Below are positions 44,898 to 53,584 of a stretch of 64,000 nt of DNA, piece after piece (the first letter of the stretch is position 1; every line of letters begins with the position of its first letter). A program made the position numbers and the translations under genes. Source of the DNA: Sporobacter sp942492735 (lineage in GTDB: Bacteria; Bacillota; Clostridia; Oscillospirales; Oscillospiraceae); the NCBI GenBank assembly GCA_942492735.1, contig OW818648.1:2976001-3040000 (forward strand), written 5' to 3'. The notes beneath the pieces are model-generated. The model worked only from the letters and a program-made list of their open reading frames with translations, had not been told where the DNA came from and did not search any database.

Positions 44898-45587
44898 TCA
44901 CATAACTTTGATAGGCGAAAAGTTGACGTAGTCGGCTGATACCATATGATAATCAATACCATCAAATTCGCCTGTCACGGCAAACCTGTGTCCCTGACCG
45001 TGGATGTGACCGTACCAACAGCTCCTAACGCCGTATTTCTTCATGATATCGATAATGTCATGGCATATATAGTTGTTAAAAACGGGCGGATAATGCAGAA
45101 AACATATTTTTTCGTTGGATTCGCCTGCCGCTGTCAACGATGCCTCGAGCCGCAATATTTCTCTGGCCATAATCTTTTTATCCTGCGCCGAACCTGTCAC
45201 CTCATCGGCAAACCAGCCACGCGTGCCGCAAATGGCTGCGTTATCGACGCGATAACAATTGTTGTTTAGAATGCTTATGGTATTTATGTTATTCTTCGAA
45301 AAAAACGATGTTATTTTCGAGGCTGTTGACCACCAGTAATCGTGATTACCTTTTAGTATGATCTTTTTCCCGGGAAGCGAATCAACAAACTTGAAATCTT
45401 CAAGACTGCTTTCTAAGGACATGCTCCATGTGACATCACCGCATATGACGCACGTATCCGTAGCACCAAGAGATGAAAAGCCATTTTTAATTTTAACGAC
45501 ATAGTTGTCCCAACTGCCGCCGAAAACATCCATCGGCTTGTTGGTACCCAGGGAGAGATGCAGGTCGCCGATTGCATAAATGGCCAT
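44898..45587 (-). CDS. calcineurin-like metallophosphoesterase
   Basis: 229 aa from the ATG at 45585-45587 (AAAGGA site). Five motifs of the two-metal fold are visible: GDLHLS, CGDVTW, LKGNHDYWW, FLHYPP and YGHIHGQGH. Related to YmdB/YfcE-like small phosphoesterases; the substrate is unknown. It ends 6 nt before the tig -35 box. Confidence 0.88.
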   Translation of the reverse strand: MAIYAIGDLHLSLGTNKPMDVFGGSWDNYVVKIKNGFSSLGATDTCVICGDVTWSMSLESSLEDFKFVDSLPGKKIILKGNHDYWWSTASKITSFFSKNNINTISILNNNCYRVDNAAICGTRGWFADEVTGSAQDKKIMAREILRLEASLTAAGESNEKICFLHYPPVFNNYICHDIIDIMKKYGVRSCWYGHIHGQGHRFAVTGEFDGIDYHMVSADYVNFSPIKVM

Positions 45588-45703
45588 TAAAACATTTCCT
45601 TTATGATTGATATCTCTTGGTCTATAATCTATCATCTATAATCGCGATTCATTCAGCAGATAATAAGCTTGCCCATAAGCAGAATTATGAAGGAGCGTAA
45701 AAC

Positions 45704-45883
45704 ATGACAGACAGCAAAAATAGTGATGTTCTTTATGGTGTCGGCTGCGATGTTGTCAGCTGTAAATTTCACGGCCATGACAACAGGTGCTTTGCAGATA
45801 GCATTAACGTTGAATCGCCAAATGCGCAGCGAAAAACCGAAACCTTTTGTGGTACCTTTGCGCCGCGCCCCAGGGATTTGTAG
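45704..45883 (+). CDS. DUF1540 small cysteine protein (59 aa)
   Basis: ATG at 45704 behind GAAGGAG. The product has a C-x4-C-x8-C-x19-C layout (Cys15, 20, 29, 49), including CDVVSCKFHG and ETFCGTF, matching DUF1540 proteins of spore formers (possible zinc-binding peptides). One of only two plus-strand genes in the right nine tenths of the window. A strong intrinsic terminator follows at 45918. Confidence 0.88.
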   Translation: MTDSKNSDVLYGVGCDVVSCKFHGHDNRCFADSINVESPNAQRKTETFCGTFAPRPRDL

Positions 45884-45917
45884 TAGCTAGAACAAACGAA
45901 ATATTCGCTATTGTAAT

Positions 45918-45950
45918 CGGGGATGGCAAGACGCGCCATCCCCGTTTTTT
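45918..45950 (+). terminator. intrinsic terminator of the DUF1540 gene
   Basis: CGGGGATGGC (45918-45927) pairs perfectly with GCCATCCCCG (45935-45944), followed by TTTTTT. Confidence 0.92.
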
Positions 45951-45971
45951 ATTAAAATAACGCTTCTGTCC

Positions 45972-47477
45972 TCACGAAAGAAAACGGTCAACATAGGCAC
46001 GCATGTCATCGCACCCAACGCTTTCTTTAAACCGTACAGTTTTGCCTCTGAGCGATTTGAGCGGTGCCGGCGCTTTGACGCCTGTTATCTCTTCAAGCCT
46101 GTCAATCAGGTCGACGCCGCGAATCTCCGAATTGTCGCCGTGCGCATTATGCTCTTGAAGGGCTTTGAGCACACTGTCGCAGAATTTAAACGGGCTGGCT
46201 GTCGACACAACAACCGTTTTAGTCCCATCGCCTGTTTTTTCGCGGTATTTTTTGAGCACATTGTATGCCACAGCTGTATGTGTGTCGATCAGATAATGAT
46301 GCGTATGGAACACGTCACTAATTGTCTCTTCTGTCTCGGCATCGGTACTCCAGCCGCAGTCAAAGTCACGCTCAATGTGCCTCATGATGTCGTCTGATGC
46401 CGCATATTTTCCTTCACTGGCCAGAGCTTTCATGTAATGCGCTATCAACTTATCGTCACCGCTCGATAGATCAAACAGAAGACGTTCCAGGTTGCTGGAG
46501 ACGAGTATATCCATCGACGGCGATATTGTCGTCATAAATGCTCTGTTTTTATTATAGACGCCTGTTTGTATGAATTCTGTCAGCACATCGTTACTGTTTG
46601 ACGCGCATATGAGCTTTGCAATCGGCAGGCCCATCTTCTTTGCGTAATATCCGGCAAGTATATTCCCGAAATTGCCGGTTGGGACGCAGAAATTGACCAC
46701 TTCACCGTTATTAATATCACACTTTTTTATTAAATCGCAATATGCAGATACATAGTAAACAATTTGCGGTAGGAGCCGGCCCCAGTTAATCGAATTGGCC
46801 GAGGAGAGAAAATAACCGTTATGATCAAGCTTCTCGCGCATAGATTCATCAGAAAATATCGCTTTGACGCCGGCCTGAGCGTCATCAAAGTTGCCTAAGA
46901 CGGCGCAGACGCCGACATTTTCACCGCGTTGCGTCGTCATCTGCAGCTTTTGAATGTCTGAAACACCGTCTTCCGGATAAAAAACCATGATCTTCGTGCG
47001 CGGCACATCACAGAAACCGTCAAGAGCTGCCTTGCCCGTATCGCCCGATGTTGCGACAAGGACGCAGACATCCTTTGTTTGATTTGTTTTGACGAGTGAA
47101 GCGGAAAGCAGATGCGGCAGCATTTGCAGCGCCATATCTTTAAACGCGGATGTGGGACCATGCCATAACTCAAGAAAAAATGTCGTACTGTCAGTTTTGA
47201 CAACAGGGGCGACTTCAGGGGTGTCAAAACCTGTTTTTCCGTATGCTTTTGAGGAATAATCTTTTAGTTCCTGGTCGCTAAAATCGACCAGAAACAACTT
47301 CATCAAATAAACCGCACGGTCCACATATGACATACCGACAAGCTGATCGATAACATTTTCGGTTATAGTTGGAAAATTTTCAGGTACAAACAGCCCGCCA
47401 TCGCGCGATAATCCAAGCGCAATCGCTTGCGCTGCGTTAATGTTGACCGATTTGTTCCTTGTGCTCTGATATTGCAT
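45972..47477 (-). CDS. thrC: threonine synthase
   Basis: 501 aa from the ATG at 47475-47477 (AAAGGA site). PLP lysine in GPTSAFKDMALQMLP, TSGDTGKAALDGF, and the FCVPTGNFGNILAGYYAKKMG phosphate-binding loop. Converts O-phosphohomoserine to threonine. It lies at the end of the rplS-lepB-rbgA-rnhB-yraN set; no T-box leader was seen before it. Confidence 0.96.
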   Translation of the reverse strand: MQYQSTRNKSVNINAAQAIALGLSRDGGLFVPENFPTITENVIDQLVGMSYVDRAVYLMKLFLVDFSDQELKDYSSKAYGKTGFDTPEVAPVVKTDSTTFFLELWHGPTSAFKDMALQMLPHLLSASLVKTNQTKDVCVLVATSGDTGKAALDGFCDVPRTKIMVFYPEDGVSDIQKLQMTTQRGENVGVCAVLGNFDDAQAGVKAIFSDESMREKLDHNGYFLSSANSINWGRLLPQIVYYVSAYCDLIKKCDINNGEVVNFCVPTGNFGNILAGYYAKKMGLPIAKLICASNSNDVLTEFIQTGVYNKNRAFMTTISPSMDILVSSNLERLLFDLSSGDDKLIAHYMKALASEGKYAASDDIMRHIERDFDCGWSTDAETEETISDVFHTHHYLIDTHTAVAYNVLKKYREKTGDGTKTVVVSTASPFKFCDSVLKALQEHNAHGDNSEIRGVDLIDRLEEITGVKAPAPLKSLRGKTVRFKESVGCDDMRAYVDRFLS

Positions 47478-47546
47478 GATGAAAATTCCTTTCAAGCCGT
47501 GATTCAGATAACGCGTTTTTCAGTTTGCGTTATTTGGAAGGTGATA

Positions 47547-47906
47547 TTAGAATGCGTTTTCAATATGAATGATTTTCGGTTTAATCGTCTCCGTACCAAA
47601 CGGCGCGTATACCTCAAGCACATCGAAGCGCGGTTGGAGCGCCGTTTCATGATGGACAAGCCAGAGCTCCGCTGTTTTTCGGAGTCGCCCTTGTTTGTTC
47701 TTGTCGACAAATTCGCGCGCTTCGGCAAATTTATCGTTTTTACGTACCTTTACCTCAGCAAAGACGACAAACTGAGCGTCTCTGACGATCAGATCGATTT
47801 CACCGTAGCGGGACCGGTAACCCATGGCAACGGGTATGTACTTTTTTCCTTTGAGATATTCGAGCGCAAGCGCTTCGCCCCAGCTTCCCTGCAGTTTCGT
47901 ATTCAT
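47547..47906 (-). CDS. yraN: YraN/UPF0102 endonuclease-like protein
   Basis: 119 aa. A Holliday-junction-resolvase-like fold with the PD-(D/E)xK-type residues in YGEIDLIVRD and FAEVKVRK. Function not established. Follows rnhB by 40 nt, the usual Firmicute order. Confidence 0.92.
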   Translation of the reverse strand: MNTKLQGSWGEALALEYLKGKKYIPVAMGYRSRYGEIDLIVRDAQFVVFAEVKVRKNDKFAEAREFVDKNKQGRLRKTAELWLVHHETALQPRFDVLEVYAPFGTETIKPKIIHIENAF

Positions 47907-47946
47907 GGAAACCCTCCATTTTTTGTACGAAAGTGAATGGGTATAT

Positions 47947-48543
47947 TCAATGCATTTTTTTCAAGAAGGTCTGACGGTGAACCGCTGACGGTCCGTATAA
48001 TCTGAGCTGGTCATAATGAATCTGTGTACCGTATCCCTTGTGGACGTGAAAGTGGTATTCGGGGTATTCTTTTGATAACTCCAGCATAAACCGATCACGG
48101 CTGACCTTGGCCAATATGGAGGCCGCGGCGATCGACGCTGATTTCCCATCGCCTCCGATGATACACTGACTGAGATAGTGTATTCCTTTAGCCCGATTCC
48201 CGTCAATCAACGCGATTTCAGGCATCGGATCAAGCTTTTTTATGGCTCTGTTCATTGCGAGATAAGTGGCATTTAAAATATTAAGTGTGTCAATCTCTTG
48301 TTCGCTCGCTGCTGCGACGGCATAAGAAACCGCTTTTTCGATGATGACATTAAATAGAGCCTCTCGCTTTGACGCTGATAATTTTTTTGAATCATTCAGC
48401 CCTTCAATGAGAATTCCGTGCGGCAGAATCACCGCCGCGGCGTATACCGGGCCGGCCAGACATCCTCGACCCGCTTCATCGACGCCGCACATAATGCTCC
48501 AGCCGTCGAGGGCGGCTGCTTTTTCGTGTTCCCACCAGTCCAT
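47947..48543 (-). CDS. rnhB: ribonuclease HII
   Basis: 198 aa from the ATG at 48541-48543, one nt after the rbgA stop; the longer in-frame reading runs through rbgA and is rejected. Catalytic acids in CGVDEAGRGCLAGP and ALIDGNRAKG, plus VHKGYGTQIHYDQL. It removes RNA from DNA hybrids. Confidence 0.94.
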   Translation of the reverse strand: MDWWEHEKAAALDGWSIMCGVDEAGRGCLAGPVYAAAVILPHGILIEGLNDSKKLSASKREALFNVIIEKAVSYAVAAASEQEIDTLNILNATYLAMNRAIKKLDPMPEIALIDGNRAKGIHYLSQCIIGGDGKSASIAAASILAKVSRDRFMLELSKEYPEYHFHVHKGYGTQIHYDQLRLYGPSAVHRQTFLKKMH

Positions 48544-48544
48544 A

Positions 48545-49417
48545 TCAAGACTCCATCTGAGGTGGAATTTCGAGCGACACGCGCCCGAGCCGGCCATCTC
48601 TGAATTCATCGAGCACGACAGCCGCCATGCGCTCTGTATCGAGATGACCACCCTGCAAAAGGAAACCGCGTTTTCTCGCCGCTTCGCTGAGGAGTGTAAA
48701 ACCATCTTTATCTGTTTCGGGGATTATCTTATAGCGCTCGGCAAGCTTTTGCGGGCACATATCACGTAGGCGCAGCATCAGATTTGAAGCAAGCGTCTCG
48801 CGGTCGATAACATCGTCTTTAACAGCGCCTGTGAAAGCGAGGTTCTCCCCCACTGTCTGGTTATCGAATTTCGGCCAGAGTATGCCCGGTGTATCAAGCA
48901 GCTCAAGTCCGGTGTCGATCGTGATCCATTGCTTACCGCGTGTCACACCCGGTTTATCCGATGCTTCAGTGGCTTTTCTTTTGGCGATCCTGTTGATCAG
49001 CGATGATTTTCCAACGTTCGGGATACCAACAATCATGATACGAACGACGTGACCAGCCTGTCCCTTTGCTTTGTAAGCAAGCAGCCTGTCCTTAAGAAGC
49101 GAACGGACAGCAGTTGAAAATTCACTCGTACCTTTTCCGCTTTTTGCATCTGTTTCAAGAATGACAAAGCCCTGTGACTTAAAATAAGATACCCATATTT
49201 TTGTGACAGCAGGCTCGGCCTGATCCGTTCTGTTGAGTATGATGAGGCGTGGCTTCCCACCTGTTAAATCATCCAGATCGGGGTTCCTGCTTGATATAGG
49301 GATGCGCGCGTCTACAATCTCACAGACAGCATCGACAAGCTTAACCTGGTCGGTGATCATGCGCCGCGCTTTTGTCATATGACCGGGAAACCATTGGATA
49401 TTCATGTCCTGTCGCAT
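48545..49417 (-). CDS. rbgA: ribosome biogenesis GTPase RbgA (YlqF)
   Basis: 290 aa from the ATG at 49417 with AAAGG upstream; an ATG four codons on is also possible. Starts …NIQWFPGHMTKARRM. Circularly permuted GTPase: DARIP, NRTDQAEP (G4), GIPNVGKSSL (G1), DTPGILWP (G3). Needed for late 50S assembly. Confidence 0.94.
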   Translation of the reverse strand: MRQDMNIQWFPGHMTKARRMITDQVKLVDAVCEIVDARIPISSRNPDLDDLTGGKPRLIILNRTDQAEPAVTKIWVSYFKSQGFVILETDAKSGKGTSEFSTAVRSLLKDRLLAYKAKGQAGHVVRIMIVGIPNVGKSSLINRIAKRKATEASDKPGVTRGKQWITIDTGLELLDTPGILWPKFDNQTVGENLAFTGAVKDDVIDRETLASNLMLRLRDMCPQKLAERYKIIPETDKDGFTLLSEAARKRGFLLQGGHLDTERMAAVVLDEFRDGRLGRVSLEIPPQMES

Positions 49418-49418
49418 T

Positions 49419-50123
49419 TTACGAAGCCTTTTCTCTGTAGACAGAACCGATTCTGTTCCACGATCTTTTCCCATCAACATTTTTTCCGGGAATCAATACA
49501 AACAGAACCTTTCCGAGTATCTGCCGCGTGTCAACCATCCCAACCAAATTACTTCTGCTGTCGGTCGACGCGTTTCTGTTGTCCCCCATGACAAACACAT
49601 CGCCTTTGGGAACCGTCACAGGACCATTAAAATCGAGCTGTTCTGTCGTCAACTCTCTGATATAAAACTCCTCAATGACGCGGCCGTTTATTGAAACCTC
49701 ACCGGTATTGAAATCGATGTCAACAATCTGCCCTTCCGTCGCGATGACACGTTTAACCAGAGGCGTTTGGCCGAAGGCCTCTGTTTTCAAAACGACAATA
49801 TCACCGTATTTCGGTGTATAAAATAGATTTGACATCACGATTTTGTCGGTATCGTGAAGTGTATTAAGCATTGAGCTGCCATCGACACCAATAACTCTGC
49901 CGACAAAAACAAAAATTAAGATGCCGCACAAAATGGCAGAAACAATGCATTGAAGCCAGTCATAAAGCTCCATACGTGCAGAGCTGACGCTTTTTTGCTT
50001 CGTCGTTTGTTTCTGATAAACAGCGTCGTCGGGCTCGGTCTCTGTATCGACAACTTCATCCGTTCTTAAGTCAATACCGTATTTCTCTTTATAGTATTCG
50101 TAGTCAAAATCATTGTCTTCCAT
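49419..50123 (-). CDS. lepB: signal peptidase I with long cytoplasmic N-terminus
   Basis: 234 aa from the ATG at 50121-50123 (AAAGGGG site). A charged cytoplasmic stretch of about 50 residues precedes one membrane segment (about 56-77). Dyad Ser84 (DGSSMLN) and Lys124 (LVKRVIA); MGDNRNASTDSR box is present. Nearly the same layout as the gene upstream, so a tandem duplicate. One nt before the rbgA ATG. Confidence 0.94.
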   Translation of the reverse strand: MEDNDFDYEYYKEKYGIDLRTDEVVDTETEPDDAVYQKQTTKQKSVSSARMELYDWLQCIVSAILCGILIFVFVGRVIGVDGSSMLNTLHDTDKIVMSNLFYTPKYGDIVVLKTEAFGQTPLVKRVIATEGQIVDIDFNTGEVSINGRVIEEFYIRELTTEQLDFNGPVTVPKGDVFVMGDNRNASTDSRSNLVGMVDTRQILGKVLFVLIPGKNVDGKRSWNRIGSVYREKAS

Positions 50124-50186
50124 TGAAATAGCCCCTTTTAATATCAGGTCAATAAGCCATGATATGATTATACACATTTTGCTAAT

Positions 50187-50213
50187 AAAAAAAAGGGGCT
50201 AGGCCCTTTTTTT
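50187..50213. terminator. terminator between the two signal peptidases
   Basis: AAAAAAGGG-GCTAGG-CCCTTTTTTT. A short G/C stem with flanking A/T runs, so it can act in both directions. It separates the tandem lepB genes. Confidence 0.7.
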
Positions 50214-50248
50214 ATTGTAAGTCGCGTCATAGCTGTTTTGGTTATTTT

Positions 50249-50938
50249 TTAGTGAACAGGACCGATTCTGCTCCAATCTCGAGTTGTCCCCAATCCGGAA
50301 CCCGGAATCAGAATAAAATACACTTTTCCAAGTATATCGCCGACATTGATCATACCAACTCTGTTGTCGCGGCTGTCGGTAGATTCATTCCGATTGTCAC
50401 CCATCACAAAGACCTGGTCTTCAGGAACAGTCACGGGTCGTGTGAAGTTTTCCTGCAGATTCGTTGGAGAGTTGACATAAGTCTCCTGCAGCTCCTTGCC
50501 GTCCACCGTCACAACGCCTCTGCTGAAGTCAATATCGACGGTCTGTCCTGCTGTGGCGATCACGCGTTTAACGATTGGCGTATCGCCGAATATTTCGGTC
50601 TTTATAAAGATGATGTCTCCATACTTCGGCGTAAAAAACAGATTCGATAGAACAACAGTATCACCGCTTTGAAGCGTCTGCATCATTGATGGGCCGTTGA
50701 TGCCATCGATGCGGCCGATGAAAACGAAAATCAAAATACCCGCAACGACAGCGGACACGATGCATTGGAGCCAATCGTACAGACTCATGTGCGTTTCTTT
50801 AACGATTTTTTGTTTTCTGTGTCTGCGCAGCTTTTCGCCGACTTCCGGAACATCGCCTGAATAATTAATCAGGTAATCAGCGATAAAGTCGTTATCGAAA
50901 ACATCGTATTTTTCTTCCCGCTTCTCTTCGTTGTTCAT
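50249..50938 (-). CDS. lepB: signal peptidase I, tandem paralogue
   Basis: 229 aa. Cytoplasmic Lys/Arg/Asp/Glu-rich N-terminus (about 1-50), membrane segment (about 56-77), dyad Ser84 (NGPSMMQ) and Lys124 (IVKRVIA), and MGDNRNESTDSRDN. Key residues are at the same positions as in the paralogue downstream. It has its own terminators on both sides. Confidence 0.94.
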   Translation of the reverse strand: MNNEEKREEKYDVFDNDFIADYLINYSGDVPEVGEKLRRHRKQKIVKETHMSLYDWLQCIVSAVVAGILIFVFIGRIDGINGPSMMQTLQSGDTVVLSNLFFTPKYGDIIFIKTEIFGDTPIVKRVIATAGQTVDIDFSRGVVTVDGKELQETYVNSPTNLQENFTRPVTVPEDQVFVMGDNRNESTDSRDNRVGMINVGDILGKVYFILIPGSGLGTTRDWSRIGPVH

Positions 50939-51018
50939 ATGATCACCTCTTCATAACCATTTTGTGAGGAGATACAGTCTAAAATGATTCTATGAATTAT
51001 ATCGGAACATATTAAACT

Positions 51019-51047
51019 AAAAAAAGGGGCATATGCCCCTTTTTTAT
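51019..51047. terminator. terminator after rplS
   Basis: GGGGCATATGCCCC (51026-51039), a perfect palindrome flanked by A- and T-runs. Works on both strands; on the minus strand it ends rplS. Confidence 0.85.
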
Positions 51048-51066
51048 CTTGTTTCGTATTATTTGT

Positions 51067-51408
51067 TTAAAGTCTTTCTTTGACTTTTGCCTTCTTGCCG
51101 ACTCTGTCCCTAAGATAGTAGAGCTTTGCTCTTCTGACCCGACCTTTTCTGACGGTTTCGACAGAAACAATTGTGGGAGAGTGTACAGGAAACACCTTTT
51201 CACAGCCGACATTGTAAGAAATACGTCGGACCGTTATTGTTTCGTTGATGCCGCCATGCTTCTTGGCAATGATCGTTCCCTCAAAAGCCTGGTTTCTCTC
51301 ACGGTTTCCTTCTTTGACACGGACGGTCACCCTAACGGTGTCACCGACATTCATCACAGGAAGCTCAGGCTTCATGTATTGTTCGCTGAGCATTTTTACG
51401 AGATCCAT
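51067..51408 (-). CDS. rplS: 50S ribosomal protein L19
   Basis: 113 aa, MDLVKMLSEQYMKPELPVMN. Contains VGDTVRVTVRVKEGNRERNQ and FPVHSPTIVSVETVRKGRVR, both diagnostic. GGGAGG site upstream. Followed by lepB-rbgA-rnhB as in Bacillus; trmD/rimM are not in the window. Confidence 0.97.
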   Translation of the reverse strand: MDLVKMLSEQYMKPELPVMNVGDTVRVTVRVKEGNRERNQAFEGTIIAKKHGGINETITVRRISYNVGCEKVFPVHSPTIVSVETVRKGRVRRAKLYYLRDRVGKKAKVKERL

Positions 51409-51563
51409 AAATTTATCCTCCCTTCACATAAGACGTTCATGCCATGAGCTTTATAACTTAATAAAAAGATCTTTGGGCAGCGGACCGTCCAGTTGATAAA
51501 CCGACATTCTATTTCCTGGGTACAATACTTATAACCTAACCCTTGATAAATAGACGCTCAAAC
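51409..51563 (-). promoter_or_regulatory. long rplS mRNA leader, possible autoregulatory RNA
   Basis: About 150 nt lie between the rplS promoter -10 box and its start codon. Bacillus has an L19 leader RNA at this site; I can see local pairing but cannot confirm that fold by eye. Confidence 0.35.
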
Positions 51564-51592
51564 ATATTAACATGATAAACAAAGTTTTGCAA
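51564..51592 (-). promoter_or_regulatory. sigma-A-type promoter of rplS
   Basis: Minus strand: TTGCAA (51592-51587), 17-nt spacer, TAATAT (51569-51564). Confidence 0.7.
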
Positions 51593-51698
51593 GAGCATTT
51601 AACGCAACATTTATTATTTAATTTTTATGAACAGCCTTAATATATATAAAAAATATGATATACTATAATTGGAAACATTTTATGTTGGGGGTATCGCG

Positions 51699-52574
51699 TT
51701 GAGAGCACTTATGCGGGCAATAGACAGGTTCAGCCTGACACACCGCCGTTTCGGTATACAGAGATTGATGCTGTATATCGTTATCGGTTACGGTGCGGTG
51801 TATCTCATTGCAGCGATGGATACAACGCATACATTCTTAAAATACATTTACTTCGATCCGACGTTAATCATAAAAGGAGAAGTTTGGCGTCTGGTCACAT
51901 GGATATTATATCCGGCAGGCTCCGCTGATATCTCGGCGACTTCGTTGATTTTTACAGCACTTATGCTCTATTTCTATTATTTCATCGGTACAACACTGGA
52001 ACGCGAATGGGGTACACCGAAATTTAACATATACTATATCCTCGGCATCCTGATTAACATCATCTATGCTTTTGTTGTATGGCTCATAGCTGGCAAAACG
52101 GTTTTTCTTGATACGAGTTTTCTTAATTTATCCATGTTCTTTGCTTATGCCGTTTTCTATCCTGACCAGCGCGTGCTTTTATTCTTTATCATTCCAATCA
52201 AAATAAAATGGCTCGCGCTCATTGATGCCGGGTATTTTCTGCTTTCCATTATTACGAATATGATTGCTGGCAGTTATTTCTACGCGCTGCTGCCGATTGT
52301 CGCGGTGCTGAACTTCCTCTTATTCTGCTATGACGATCTGATGCACTTGCTGCGGCCTTATAAAACCAGAAATTCGAAGCAAGCCATCAATTTCAGAAAA
52401 GTTGCGAAACAAAAACGCCACGATGACGCGGCACACCCGTATCGGCACAAATGCGCAGTCTGCGGGAAAACAGACGCCGAATTCCCCAGTATGGAGTTCC
52501 GCTATTGCTCCAGATGCAGCGGCTACCATTGCTTCTGCAGCGAACACATCAACAGTCATGTGCATTTTCAGTAA
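51699..52574 (+). CDS. rhomboid-like membrane protein without catalytic serine
   Basis: 291 aa from a TTG at 51699 with GGGGG about 8 nt upstream; ATG at 51711 is the alternative. Six membrane segments with the rhomboid marks GEVWRLVTWILYP and IGTTLEREWGTPKF, but the GxSG serine motif is replaced by LNLSMFFAYAVFYP and no catalytic His is evident. The C-terminal 45 residues form a zinc-ribbon-like tail: CAVCGKTDAEF, YCSRCSGYHCFC and EHINSH. It is probably a pseudoprotease of the Derlin type. A terminator follows at 52593. Confidence 0.8.
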   Translation: MRALMRAIDRFSLTHRRFGIQRLMLYIVIGYGAVYLIAAMDTTHTFLKYIYFDPTLIIKGEVWRLVTWILYPAGSADISATSLIFTALMLYFYYFIGTTLEREWGTPKFNIYYILGILINIIYAFVVWLIAGKTVFLDTSFLNLSMFFAYAVFYPDQRVLLFFIIPIKIKWLALIDAGYFLLSIITNMIAGSYFYALLPIVAVLNFLLFCYDDLMHLLRPYKTRNSKQAINFRKVAKQKRHDDAAHPYRHKCAVCGKTDAEFPSMEFRYCSRCSGYHCFCSEHINSHVHFQ

Positions 52575-52592
52575 GGATTATAAGTATTATGA

Positions 52593-52619
52593 GGGGACGA
52601 CAATTGAGTCGTCCCTTTT
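52593..52619 (+). terminator. intrinsic terminator of the rhomboid-like gene
   Basis: GGGACGAC (52594-52601) pairs with GTCGTCCC (52608-52615), followed by TTTT. Confidence 0.8.
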
Positions 52620-52651
52620 GTGTTGTATCGAAAAAATAGCGTTGCCATGTC

Positions 52652-52741
52652 GTAGGGGCGATTCATGAATCGCCCACACTCTGGGTCTCATTTGTTCGTA
52701 TGTCGCGCTGACAAAGCGGGCGATTCGTGAATCGCCCCTAC
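52652..52741. repeat. GTAGGGGCGATTC inverted repeat pair
   Basis: 52652-52675 (GTAGGGGCGATTCATGAATCGCCC) and 52718-52741 (its inverted near-copy ending CCCCTAC) each hold an internal palindrome. The right end contains the TAG stop codon of tcdA on the minus strand. Confidence 0.82.
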
Positions 52742-53457
52742 TTAATAAATTCCTTGATTAAATCCTTAATGCACTCCCCTGCCATTATCATTCCGGCGAC
52801 GGGCGGCACAAAGGAGGTGCTGGCGGGGACAGATCGCTTTGACGTGACCTCATCTGTATCCATGAGCGGTTTTCGCGGCTCTTCGAGTGAATAAACGACT
52901 TTGAGCCTCGGAATACCCAGCTTTCTCAGTTCATGACGCATGATTCTTGCTATCGGGTCGCCGGACGTTTTAAAAATATCGCTGATTCTTAGTTGTGTTG
53001 GGTCTATTTTATTCCCCGTACCCATGCTGCTGATGATAGGGGTCCCGGCTTTCTGGCATAGGTCGGCCAGCATAAGCTTGGACGAAACCGTATCGATGGC
53101 ATCTAAAACGTAATCATATTGGGGGAAATCGAAGACGTGGATGGTCGCCGCTGTCACAAACACGTCATGTGTTGTCACAATGGCTAACGGATTGATGTCC
53201 AGGATACGCTCTTTCATAACGTCAACCTTTTTCCGACCGATTGTCGAATGCAGCGCGACGAGCTGCCGGTTGAGGTTGGTGACGCTCACAACGTCGTTAT
53301 CAACGAGCTCAATCCTTCCGATCCCAGCGCGCGCCAAAGCCTCGGCGGCAAACGAGCCGACGCCGCCGACACCTAATAGGATCACGCGGGAGTTTTGTAG
53401 TTTTTCTATTGCTTCGTTACCTAATAGCATCCGTGTCCGTAAAAACTGGTCAGACAT
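52738..53457 (-). CDS. tcdA: tRNA threonylcarbamoyladenosine dehydratase
   Basis: 239 aa from the ATG at 53455-53457 (AGGA site). Rossmann ATP-binding GVGGVGSFAAEALARAGIG, VDNDVVSVTNLNRQ and the TGNKIDPTQLRI segment. Makes cyclic t6A in tRNA. The last codon and stop lie in the repeat at 52652-52741. Confidence 0.93.
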   Translation of the reverse strand: MSDQFLRTRMLLGNEAIEKLQNSRVILLGVGGVGSFAAEALARAGIGRIELVDNDVVSVTNLNRQLVALHSTIGRKKVDVMKERILDINPLAIVTTHDVFVTAATIHVFDFPQYDYVLDAIDTVSSKLMLADLCQKAGTPIISSMGTGNKIDPTQLRISDIFKTSGDPIARIMRHELRKLGIPRLKVVYSLEEPRKPLMDTDEVTSKRSVPASTSFVPPVAGMIMAGECIKDLIKEFIK

Positions 53458-53584
53458 ATAAAACAATCCTGTTCAATATTTATAGTTTACCTCGAGAATC
53501 TTCGCAGGCGCAGAATGACAAAACGCTGAAATTTCATCGTAGTGACAAACCGCCGGTATTTCATAGCAGATGTGTTCTGCGCTA

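Noticed and set aside
47478..47546. T-box or attenuator before thrC
   Set aside because: Only about 70 nt lie between yraN and thrC; a small ATAACGC inverted repeat is present but no T-box sequence or T-run.
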